Source: JBCCRH01 sp039208045 (GTDB lineage Bacteria; Bacteroidota; Bacteroidia; Chitinophagales; Saprospiraceae). Taken from it: a stretch of 5,790 bases of DNA. Below the pieces are notes generated by a model. That model did no database searches and had not been told where the DNA came from. It saw only the letters and a program-made list of their open reading frames with translations. How positions within the stretch are numbered: the first letter of the stretch is position 1; the number at the start of each line of letters is the position of its first letter. Both the position numbers and the translations under genes were made by a program. The stretch spans positions 1 through 5,790 of the forward strand of contig JBCCRH010000390.1 of assembly GCA_039208045.1 (NCBI GenBank). Reading direction: 5' to 3'. Shown in pieces: positions 1 through 5,790 of this stretch.

Positions 1-1169
1 CGAATCACTTCCTGTATCGCATCTTCACTGATAAAGACATTTCTAGAGCGTGCAATATCTTTTACCTTTTCTTGGATAATCCACTCCAAGTCCTCCTGTG
101 GCTCTTGCAGGCGTATGAGCTGAAATACTTTCGTAAAACTCGGGTTGCGGAGCTCAATTTGTCCCAGCTCTTCCTCCGAACACTCGGTGATCAGCACTAC
201 TTCGCCTCGACTAATATAGGTAAGCAAATAATCTGCCATGCTGGAATCATTCCCCACGTATTGCCCTACTTCAAATAACTCCATCAAATTGCGCACAAAT
301 AGAATATGCTCAGAGCCTGCCAGTTCCTTACAAAGCAAACCCAGATTTGCTTCCCAGCCCGTATTGCGCATCAGCTCCTTAATGAGCACAGAAGCTGTTG
401 TTTCCCAAATACGTTCTGCTATTTTGCGCTTCCGCTTCTGCTTCACCAACTCCCAGACCAATGCCGTTTTCCCTACTCCAGAAGGGCCTACCAGAATGAC
501 ATTCTGATTAAACTTCCCCTTGATCGCCCTGGATAGTTGATCCATTTCTCGCTTTCGGCCATAGACCACTTGGCGATTGATCTTCAGCTCGGTAGCTACT
601 TGTGGTAGCAATTGCTCGGTGGCCTCTCCGTCTGCATTTTCTAACTCTTTTAGCGTGAAGGTTTTCAGTTCCAACTGCTCTTGTTGCATTTGCACTGCAT
701 CATACCAGATAGTAGAGACGATAGAGAAGACGTTTTCTAGGCGCTTATTTCTAGCAAAATCTAGGCGAACCGCTTCTTCCAAGCGTTGCTCCAATTGTTC
801 CAGATCTTCCCCAAATGCTTCGAGCGATAGTACCGGTAAAATGCCCCAGACTCCTTGATCCCGTTCGTTGTAGAAATAGTCAAAAACCAACTCAAACTTA
901 GGGAAACTCACCCCATTCTTAGCTTTTTTAAAAGCAACAACCAATTCGTTCTTATAAAAATCACCGGTAATTTGATGATCTACCAATGGTAGATAATCGC
1001 CTTTATTCAATACTTTTTTTTGGAAGGCTTCGGCATACTTCCCAGCCAGTAGGTGCATGGGCTCAGCAAGGCTCAAAACCGATTTGTCGTGCAGGGGAGC
1101 CAGAAACTGGCCAGTAGGGGAGAGCTGTAGCTTAAATGCAAAGAAGGGGACCGTAATTTTGTATGCCAT
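1..1169 (-). CDS. ClpA/ClpB-like AAA+ ATPase with degenerate first ATPase domain (C-terminal part outside window)
   Basis: The gene reads leftward from ATG at 1169-1167 and stays open for 389 codons to the window edge, so the C-terminus is missing. Residues 197-389 resemble the first AAA+ domain (D1) of Clp/Hsp100 unfoldases: the entry motif VYGRKREMDQL (202-212), then a perfect Walker A GPSGVGKT (228-235). The Walker B position reads ILFVRN (289-294) where Clp proteins have ILFIDE, so both catalytic acids are replaced. The stretch SRGEVVLITE matches the sensor-1 strand. FTKVFQ (345-350) replaces the usual ERRFQ, losing the arginine-finger pair. No pore-loop tyrosine is visible between the Walker motifs. 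Residues 1 to about 195 contain a helical, charged segment (123-138) and do not look like the double Clp N-domain. D1 probably binds ATP but may not hydrolyse it; a D2 domain would lie to the left. The family call is good, the biological role unknown. There is no Shine-Dalgarno sequence. The upstream frame stays open to about 1272 without another ATG. Confidence 0.85.
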   Translation of the reverse strand, partial: MAYKITVPFFAFKLQLSPTGQFLAPLHDKSVLSLAEPMHLLAGKYAEAFQKKVLNKGDYLPLVDHQITGDFYKNELVVAFKKAKNGVSFPKFELVFDYFYNERDQGVWGILPVLSLEAFGEDLEQLEQRLEEAVRLDFARNKRLENVFSIVSTIWYDAVQMQQEQLELKTFTLKELENADGEATEQLLPQVATELKINRQVVYGRKREMDQLSRAIKGKFNQNVILVGPSGVGKTALVWELVKQKRKRKIAERIWETTASVLIKELMRNTGWEANLGLLCKELAGSEHILFVRNLMELFEVGQYVGNDSSMADYLLTYISRGEVVLITECSEEELGQIELRNPSFTKVFQLIRLQEPQEDLEWIIQEKVKDIARSRNVFISEDAIQEVI

Positions 1170-1200
1170 TTGGTGTCGCTTATCGGTTCTGTACGTGACG

Positions 1201-1231
1201 CAAAGTGGTTTGCCACATGCAAACCACTTTG
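1201..1231. repeat. Perfect inverted repeat, 13-bp arms, 5-nt loop
   Basis: CAAAGTGGTTTGC (1201-1213) and GCAAACCACTTTG (1219-1231) are exact reverse complements around the loop CACAT. The repeat lies 32 nt upstream of the AAA+ gene start, in the gap after the DUF429-like gene. No T-run follows on either strand, so it is not a standard intrinsic terminator. It could be an operator, an RNA hairpin in the leader of the AAA+ gene, or a copy of a dispersed palindromic repeat; the sequence alone does not decide. Confidence 0.85.
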
Positions 1232-1238
1232 GTGCAGT

Positions 1239-1294
1239 ATATACTGATATTGAAGTAGTCGCGCTGTAGCGTTACTACTCAATCGTCAGTATAT
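1239..1294. repeat. Long imperfect inverted repeat / potential cruciform or RNA hairpin
   Basis: The outer arms ATATACTGA (1239-1247) and TCAGTATAT (1286-1294) pair perfectly. Inside them TTGA (1250-1253) pairs with TCAA (1279-1282), GTAGT (1255-1259) pairs with ACTAC (1274-1278) after a one-base bulge, and CGC (1262-1264) pairs with GCG (1269-1271) around a TGTA loop. That gives 21 Watson-Crick pairs in 56 nt. It lies 7 nt from the perfect repeat at 1201-1231. No T-run follows it. It may help end the upstream minus-strand transcript or act in regulating the AAA+ gene; both are inference. Confidence 0.65.
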
Positions 1295-1341
1295 CTATCG
1301 AGCTAGTAAAAATAGAATTTCCCGCCGCTATTCAAAAATCC

Positions 1342-1932
1342 TTATACAATAATCTGCCCCTCTTCTGGATCACCATGTACCTGTGCCTCACCAGCCAAGT
1401 GCCTGATACCACTACATAGGGCTAGCAACGCATCAAATTGATGCCAGTTTTGTAGGGCTTCCTTCTTGATAGTCAATCCATAAAGCTCTTCTAATTGATT
1501 GGCGTAAGGGGCCAAGTAAGCTTTATCTTTTTTGTAGGTCCCCTTAGGAAAAGCTAAATGTTGGGCCAGTGCTCCGGGGTATACCTCACAAACTTGAACC
1601 GCTATTGCTTCTAGTTGGTGCCTCAGCTGCATGGCCCTTGCGGTCAAGCCTCCCAAAAACATAGGCGACATCGCGCGCAGTGCTCGGTCGCCCTTCCGAT
1701 AAAAGTAATCCTCATAGCCTGCCATCTCTCGAAAAACACCCGGTAGGGACAGTGGAGCATCCAAATAAATGGTAGTTGGCCGATTTTCGGTCGCCCAATC
1801 CAGAATAAACCGATCCGCATCCTTTTTCTTTTGGCTTTGAAGCCAAATGGCTTGCCCTTTTTCGTCTTGCCAAGCAATTACAGTAGTACCTGCCAGTTTG
1901 CTTCCAAAGTCGATACCTGCTATTGTTACCAT
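1342..1932 (-). CDS. DUF429-like predicted RNase H-fold nuclease
   Basis: This 196-residue protein resembles the DUF429 / predicted RNase H-like nuclease family. The family-type pattern is visible: an N-terminal beta strand ending in an acid with a small-residue turn (GIDFGSKLAG, D8), a second strand with YLDAPLSLPG (D58), EVYPGALAQ (E116 and the YP turn), and a C-terminal QFDALLAL (D167). These acids are placed as expected for a metal-binding RNase H-type active site. The length fits a single-domain member. There is no signal peptide or membrane segment, so it should be cytosolic. The start codon lies 3 nt after the aroK stop, which implies co-transcription with aroK and the GH15 gene. No substrate is known for this type of protein as far as I can say, and its link to shikimate kinase is unexplained. 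The gene ends with TAA at 1344-1342, followed by the 172-nt gap with the two inverted repeats. Confidence 0.8.
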   Translation of the reverse strand: MVTIAGIDFGSKLAGTTVIAWQDEKGQAIWLQSQKKKDADRFILDWATENRPTTIYLDAPLSLPGVFREMAGYEDYFYRKGDRALRAMSPMFLGGLTARAMQLRHQLEAIAVQVCEVYPGALAQHLAFPKGTYKKDKAYLAPYANQLEELYGLTIKKEALQNWHQFDALLALCSGIRHLAGEAQVHGDPEEGQIIV

Positions 1933-1935
1933 ATA

Positions 1936-2469
1936 CTAATGCCCAGTTATTTGTAAAAAGAAGGCCATAAGATGCTCAATTACTTCATCTTCCGTAGAAG
2001 TCACCTCATAGCGAATATCTGCCTGTTGATAGTAGGGACCTCGCTCATCTAGTTTTTGCACAATAAATGCCTCTAGCTCTTCCAATGACAAATGCGAGAG
2101 CAAAGGACGATGAGCCATTTCATGCTCTAAGCGCTGCGCGATCACAGCGGGTGCAACGTCTAAAAACAAGCTCATCCCATTGGACTTGATCCATTGCATA
2201 TTATCAAAAAAGCAGGGGGTTCCGCCACCGCAGGCTACAATGAGGGGAGCTTCCTGAGCGGTTTTGTGCAAACAATCGCGCTCCAAGGCTCTAAAATAAG
2301 CTTCGCCCTTCACTGCAAAGAGTTCTGCAATACTCATCTGAGCAGCTGCTTCTATTCGGTCATCCAAATCGACAAATGGAGCTTGCAAGCGTTCGGCTAA
2401 TCGCTTACCTACAAATGATTTGCCCGAAGCCATAAAACCCACCAAATATAGTCGCTTCTCTAGCTTCAT
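1936..2469 (-). CDS. aroK: Shikimate kinase
   Basis: Shikimate kinase phosphorylates the 3-hydroxyl of shikimate with ATP, the fifth step of the shikimate pathway to chorismate and the aromatic amino acids; it is cytosolic. At 177 residues it has the normal length. The P-loop is GFMASGKS (11-18), satisfying GxxxxGKS although an alanine stands where many homologues have glycine. The shikimate-binding DLDD follows at 34-37, then R60 in the YFRALE motif, the GGG triad (81-83) that contacts the substrate, the LID arginine in HRPLL (R121), and R143 in DERGPYY near the adenine/substrate end. All expected binding residues are present, so the enzyme should be active. The start ATG shares 4 nt (ATGA) with the GH15 stop codon, which suggests translational coupling. 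The DUF429-like gene follows after 3 nt. The symbol aroK rather than aroL rests on the single-copy naming convention. Confidence 0.95.
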   Translation of the reverse strand: MKLEKRLYLVGFMASGKSFVGKRLAERLQAPFVDLDDRIEAAAQMSIAELFAVKGEAYFRALERDCLHKTAQEAPLIVACGGGTPCFFDNMQWIKSNGMSLFLDVAPAVIAQRLEHEMAHRPLLSHLSLEELEAFIVQKLDERGPYYQQADIRYEVTSTEDEVIEHLMAFFLQITGH

Positions 2470-4292
2470 AGATACACCGGCTTATCCATCTTACGACTAA
2501 TCATAAAAGCAGCATTTACTAGCCCCACATGACTATAGGTCTGCGGAAAATTACCCCACTGACTACCCGTAATGGCATGAATATCTTCACTCAATAAGCC
2601 CAAGTGGTTACTGTGCGAGAGCAAATTGTCAAATATCTTTATAGCTTCTTCCAAGCGATCCATCTTCGCTAGTGCCTCCACATACCAGAATGCACAGATC
2701 AAGAAGGTACTCTCTGGCTCTCCAAAATCATCAATATGCTTGTAGCGGAAAAATAAGCCGCTCTCCGTGCCTAGTTCTTCTTCCAGTACTTTTAGGTGCT
2801 GCTTTGCCCGATCACTCTGTGGATCGAGGTACCCCATATTGATAAGCTGTAGAAGGCTAGCATCTAAATTCGGGCTGTCGATGGCTTGTGTGTATACGCC
2901 TCGTTCTTCATCATAGCAGCGCTCAATCATCGCTGCTGATGCTTTGATCAAGCGATCTGCTTGCGCTTCCATTTGGCTGTCGCCAATTTGCTGAGCCACC
3001 TTTTTGGCTCCATTACTCCCTGCCCAATGGAATAGGAAAGTGTACGAATGCAATTGCGAAATCCCACGAAACTCCCACAGGCCATTATCTGGCTCTTCCA
3101 TGGTAGCTTCAATCATATCTAGACAGTGCTGCACAATACCAATGATGCGCTTACTCTGTGGCCCCACCAAGCGTCTGTCTGTAAAAAAAGGAAGCATGGT
3201 GACTAATACTTGCCCGTATACATCGTTCTGGATGTGCTCATACGCTTGATTCCCAATTCGCACTGGGCGTTCTCCACGATATCCTTTCAAGGGTAGTATT
3301 TTTTCTACCGGCTTTCCATTCATCGTAATGGGGTTGAGGGGATGGTAACGATTGTCCTCTCCCAGTACAATGTTTTCTACAAAATTGGCATAGTCCCGAA
3401 GAATACCGAAGTGGCTTAGGTCATTCAAAGCTTTGAGCGTATAATGGGCATCCCGAAACCAACAAAAGCGATAGTCCCAATTGCGGGTGCTACCAGGGTA
3501 TTCTGGCAAAGAAGTGGTAGCTGCCGCAATAATAGCACCAGTGTCTTGGTACTGGTGCAATTTTAGCGTAAGCGCCGACCGAATCACTGCCTCCTGCCGG
3601 AAATTCTCGGTAGAGGTATTACTCACCCATTTTTGCCAATAGTGGAGGGTCTTAGTCTGGAACGTCTCGGCAGTAGAGGCAAGCGGTGCTTCCAACGGAA
3701 CGCCGTGCGTAAGGATAAGGTACTTCGTTTCGTTGAGCACAAAAGCCTGCTCCTGATCCACAAACGTGAGTGCAATATTAGTCGTTAGGCGCACCTGAGA
3801 GCCTAGGCCTTCATAGCGGATATGGTTGCTACCAAATACCTTGCTGGGCTGCGTTTGCCCATATTCGCCAACGGGATTACACACCACTCTGATGCGGGGT
3901 CGTCCCTCCAATGGCACTACCTTACGAATAAGCATCAAGGGCTTATAAAAACGCTCGTACTGATGGAAGCGAGGGGCAAAATCAATAATTTTATACTTCC
4001 CATCTTCACAGTCAAAGGTCGTTTCCAAAATATTGGAGTTAGGCAGGTAAGCTTGTGTACTAGTATAGGTTTCCCACTCTGGGGAAATACTAAATTCTCC
4101 TCCTTTATCATCATCCAGCAAGGTGCCAAAAATGAAGCTACTATCAAATCGAGGCCAACACATCCAGCCAATATTACCATTGGTACCCACTAGAGCTAGA
4201 TAGCTACAATTCCCAATAATCCCATAATTATACTTGTGCTGTTCCATACCGTCGCTTTTGACTGCTAATTTAGAAATTTTATCGATTTGCAT
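2466..4292 (-). CDS. Glycoside hydrolase family 15 protein (glucoamylase/trehalase-like)
   Basis: This 608-residue protein belongs to the GH15 (SGA1-type, COG3387) family of inverting alpha-glucosidases, which includes glucoamylases, glucodextranases and some actinobacterial trehalases. Residues about 20-230 form the N-terminal beta-sandwich, starting with YNYGIIGNCSYLALV and WPRFDSS (46-52). The (alpha/alpha)6 barrel follows, with TRNWDYRFCWFRDA (269-282), the acid in GLWEFRG (E407), the second acid in EPESTFLICAFW (E527), and the closing NFPQTYSHVGL (581-591). Both expected catalytic glutamates are present. No signal peptide or membrane segment is seen, so it is probably cytosolic and acts on internal glucans, maltodextrins or trehalose; specificity cannot be read from the sequence. 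The start is uncertain: recognisable GH15 sequence begins just after M16 (MEQHKYNYG, ATG at 4247-4245), so the first 15 residues may not be translated. It is the first gene of the probable operon with aroK and the DUF429-like gene. Confidence 0.92.
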   Translation of the reverse strand: MQIDKISKLAVKSDGMEQHKYNYGIIGNCSYLALVGTNGNIGWMCWPRFDSSFIFGTLLDDDKGGEFSISPEWETYTSTQAYLPNSNILETTFDCEDGKYKIIDFAPRFHQYERFYKPLMLIRKVVPLEGRPRIRVVCNPVGEYGQTQPSKVFGSNHIRYEGLGSQVRLTTNIALTFVDQEQAFVLNETKYLILTHGVPLEAPLASTAETFQTKTLHYWQKWVSNTSTENFRQEAVIRSALTLKLHQYQDTGAIIAAATTSLPEYPGSTRNWDYRFCWFRDAHYTLKALNDLSHFGILRDYANFVENIVLGEDNRYHPLNPITMNGKPVEKILPLKGYRGERPVRIGNQAYEHIQNDVYGQVLVTMLPFFTDRRLVGPQSKRIIGIVQHCLDMIEATMEEPDNGLWEFRGISQLHSYTFLFHWAGSNGAKKVAQQIGDSQMEAQADRLIKASAAMIERCYDEERGVYTQAIDSPNLDASLLQLINMGYLDPQSDRAKQHLKVLEEELGTESGLFFRYKHIDDFGEPESTFLICAFWYVEALAKMDRLEEAIKIFDNLLSHSNHLGLLSEDIHAITGSQWGNFPQTYSHVGLVNAAFMISRKMDKPVYL

Positions 4293-4382
4293 GATGTACT
4301 TGGCGTAGCTGTCTGCTGCTGCATAAGGCCAGGTTTGCAGTACCTAAGCCTATGAAACCTTCTTTTTCTTCTTAAAAACCCC

Positions 4383-4390
4383 TAATTTTG
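4383..4390 (+). promoter_or_regulatory. Bacteroidota-type -7 promoter element for the DUF1573-yajC-ybbR cluster
   Basis: TAATTTTG fits the Bacteroidota -7 consensus TAnnTTTG exactly and ends 23 nt before the ATG at 4414, leaving a short leader. The expected TTG-type -33 element is not clear; the upstream stretch is pyrimidine-rich (TTCTTTTTCTTCTT, 4361-4374). No equally good match is visible for the divergent GH15 gene in this 121-nt intergenic region. Confidence 0.5.
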
Positions 4391-4413
4391 CACTTTCGTA
4401 AAATAGACTCTTT

Positions 4414-4929
4414 ATGATTGCTACGAATAAATTTAAGCTTGTATCCTTCGGCCTGCTCTTAATATTTTGTTTTTGCGCTTGCAAAAACGATCAGCTTCAA
4501 GGTAATTCAGCTAAGCAATTAGAAGCTATTCCCAATGAAGGGGGAAAAATTGCCGATATTATTCGCAATCCAGTAAGTGCAGATACTCCATTAGATACTA
4601 TCAATGTAGCCAAATTGGTATTTGAGGAGTTGAGCTATGATTTTGGGGAGGTGAAAGAAGGGGAAATCGTTGTAAAAACCTTTAAATTTGCTAATGAAGG
4701 GAAAGTACCGCTTCTAATTTCAGATGCGCGCTCCACCTGTGGATGTACTGTGCCGAATTGGCCTAAAAACCCCATAGAGCCAGGCGACTCGGGAGCGATT
4801 AAGGTAGAATTCAAAACGGAGGGAAAGACACAAAACCAACGGAAGCCTGTTGTAGTTACAGCCAATACCTACCCCGCACAAACCCAGATTTACTTACAAG
4901 GATATGTGCGGCCCAAAGTAGTTCAATAG
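4414..4929 (+). CDS. DUF1573 domain lipoprotein
   Basis: This 171-residue protein starts with a lipoprotein signal: K6 and K8, a hydrophobic stretch (9-22), then a probable lipobox ending at C23 (FCAC, with F rather than L at -3). A low-complexity linker follows to about residue 65. Residues 68-166 form a DUF1573 domain, an Ig-like/ASPM-SPD-2-Hydin-type beta sandwich: FEELSYDFGEVKEGE (70-84), a strand KTFKFANEG, the hallmark STCGCTVPNWP (107-117) with C109 and C111, and PGDSGAIKVEF (123-133). The protein should be anchored in the envelope, facing the periplasm or the surface. Its molecular role is not known. It leads the plus-strand cluster, 32 nt before yajC, behind the -7 element at 4383. 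The domain call is firm; the lipid anchor is likely despite the imperfect lipobox. Confidence 0.88.
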   Translation: MIATNKFKLVSFGLLLIFCFCACKNDQLQGNSAKQLEAIPNEGGKIADIIRNPVSADTPLDTINVAKLVFEELSYDFGEVKEGEIVVKTFKFANEGKVPLLISDARSTCGCTVPNWPKNPIEPGDSGAIKVEFKTEGKTQNQRKPVVVTANTYPAQTQIYLQGYVRPKVVQ

Positions 4930-4961
4930 ATCATTCAGATTTAACCACATAATAAACGAAT

Positions 4962-5291
4962 ATGTTATCAGAAGTCTTATTATTACAAGCAGGAGGTGAT
5001 GCCGGAGGAATGCTCAATTTGGTATTTATCGGTGCTATGTTTTTGGTATTTTATTTCTTCTTGATTCGCCCACAGTCTAAGAAGCAGAAGGAACAGCGCG
5101 TCTTTATGGAAGGGCTCGAAAAAGGAAATGAAGTAGTCACCGCAAGCGGTATTTTAGGAAAAATCACCAAGATAGAGGATGAGATCATCACATTGGAAAT
5201 TGGAAATAAGGTGTATATTCGAGTGACCCGCAATGCTATTTCGAAAGAAATGACTAACTCCGTATACACTGAAGATGACAGCAAAAGCTAA
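4962..5291 (+). CDS. yajC: Preprotein translocase subunit YajC
   Basis: This 109-residue inner-membrane protein is the YajC accessory subunit, which associates with SecDF and the SecYEG channel during protein export. A short glycine-rich N-terminus (QAGGDAGG, 9-16) precedes one transmembrane helix (about 18-35). The helix ends in the family signature YFFLIRPQSKKQKEQ (31-45), with basic residues on the cytoplasmic side. A small beta-rich domain follows: KGNEVVTASGILGKITKIED (54-73), then the strands ITLEIGNKVYIRVTR and the final helix NAISKEM. Length and order match the family. No Shine-Dalgarno sequence precedes the ATG; the upstream region is A-rich. Its 3' end overlaps the next gene by 17 nt in a different frame, so the two are very likely co-transcribed. 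Confidence 0.95.
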   Translation: MLSEVLLLQAGGDAGGMLNLVFIGAMFLVFYFFLIRPQSKKQKEQRVFMEGLEKGNEVVTASGILGKITKIEDEIITLEIGNKVYIRVTRNAISKEMTNSVYTEDDSKS

Positions 5292-5790
5292 TAATAATCA
5301 ATTCTCCCTTCAAATCGGAGAAGATAGAGCTATGCTAATAATATGTATTGGCATAGCTTTTATTTTTTGGCTTTTGGTCAAATTGTCGCAGCAGTACCCA
5401 ACCAAAAAGGCAGTCACTATTAATTATACCCTGCCTGAAGGAAAAGCTTTAAGTACCTTGCCGCCCACCGATCTAACCGTCAGCTTGAGCGGCAATGGCT
5501 GGGATTTGATGTACGAGTATTTCTCCAATCCCAAGCTAATGCTCTTTTTTGATCTCCGGCAAGTCAGCCAGCTAGATTTGAATCGGGGACAATTGACTAA
5601 TGCGATTGAAGAGCAGTTGTCTACTAGTGATATTAATATTCTACAGATTAATCACGATCGATTGTTTTTTGAACTAGAAGATTTATTGGAGCAAAAAGTT
5701 CCTATTGTACTAAAGAGTCAACTAAGCTTCTCTGATGATTATCAACTCAAAGATACGATTCGCATTACACCAGATTCTATTGTTCTACAA
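5275..5790 (+). CDS. YbbR/CdaR-like membrane-anchored protein (C-terminal part outside window)
   Basis: The frame opens at ATG 5275, inside the yajC end, and stays open for 172 codons to the right edge. A short cytoplasmic N-terminus (1-18) precedes one transmembrane helix (about 20-35, MLIICIGIAFIFWLLV). The rest would be extracytoplasmic and looks like YbbR repeats: the first unit starts near residue 46 (VTINYTLPEGKAL, then LTVSLSGNGWDLM at 67-79), and a second starts near 139 (EQKVPIVLKSQLSF, ending TPDSIVLQ). In Firmicutes the YbbR protein CdaR modulates the diadenylate cyclase CdaA. In Bacteroidota this gene typically follows yajC and its role is less clear, so I give no symbol. The start at M1 is preferred because it leaves a normal cytoplasmic tail; M20 (5332) would cut into the helix. 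The following gene in this neighbourhood is often coaE, but it is not visible here. Confidence 0.85.
   Translation, partial: MTAKANNNQFSLQIGEDRAMLIICIGIAFIFWLLVKLSQQYPTKKAVTINYTLPEGKALSTLPPTDLTVSLSGNGWDLMYEYFSNPKLMLFFDLRQVSQLDLNRGQLTNAIEEQLSTSDINILQINHDRLFFELEDLLEQKVPIVLKSQLSFSDDYQLKDTIRITPDSIVLQ

Noticed and set aside
72..858. Several plus-strand open frames of 68-93 codons at the left end
   Set aside because: They are antisense to the AAA+ gene, whose frame carries the Walker A and other Clp-like motifs; none shows protein-like features of its own.
1073..1282. Minus-strand open frame of 69 codons across the intergenic gap and the start of the AAA+ gene
   Set aside because: It overlaps the AAA+ coding sequence in another frame and crosses both inverted repeats. 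Its residues are low in coherent structure, so it is a chance frame.
1201..1294. Paired inverted repeats as a Rho-independent terminator
   Set aside because: Neither hairpin is followed by a T-tract on either strand, and the stems are not GC-rich, so I list them as repeats of unknown role.
3822..4193. Plus-strand open frame of 123 codons opposite the GH15 gene
   Set aside because: It lies wholly antisense to a confident GH15 coding region with conserved motifs, and its translation shows no recognisable domain.
4293..4413. Possible riboswitch or structured leader in the divergent intergenic region
   Set aside because: Only a weak 5-bp CTGCA/TGCAG pairing is visible, and the plus-strand leader after the -7 box is too short for a riboswitch.

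Overview
The window looks like chromosomal DNA of a member of the Bacteroidota. The best evidence is the plus-strand order DUF1573 lipoprotein, yajC, YbbR-domain protein, which is typical of that phylum. Supporting signs are the lack of Shine-Dalgarno sequences before the starts and a TAnnTTTG-type -7 box upstream of the DUF1573 gene. The protein style recalls Saprospiria/Lewinella-like marine bacteria, but that finer placement is a guess. I see no phage, transposase, integrase, CRISPR array or RNA gene.

Layout. Four genes lie on the minus strand. Reading in their own direction from about position 4292, they are: a GH15-family glucoamylase/trehalase-like hydrolase, shikimate kinase (aroK, overlapping the GH15 stop by 4 nt), and a DUF429-like predicted RNase H-fold protein 3 nt further on. 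After a 172-nt gap comes the first 389 codons of a ClpA/ClpB-like AAA+ protein that runs off the left edge. The gap holds two adjacent inverted repeats, one perfect (13-bp stems) and one long and imperfect. Three genes lie on the plus strand from 4414: a DUF1573 lipoprotein, yajC, and the first 172 codons of a membrane-anchored YbbR-domain protein that runs off the right edge. About 120 nt of divergent intergenic DNA (4293-4413) separates the two sets and carries a likely plus-strand promoter.

How the genes relate. GH15, aroK and the DUF429-like gene are packed tightly enough to be one transcript, although their functions (alpha-glucoside hydrolysis, chorismate synthesis, unknown) have no obvious link. 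The plus-strand genes form an envelope cluster: a lipoprotein, a Sec accessory subunit, and a membrane protein whose extracytoplasmic repeats resemble CdaR.

The most noteworthy item is the AAA+ protein. Its first ATPase domain keeps a perfect Walker A, but the Walker B acidic pair, the arginine-finger pair and the pore-loop tyrosine all appear to be replaced, behind an N-terminal region of about 195 residues that I do not recognise. The rest of the window is ordinary housekeeping content.
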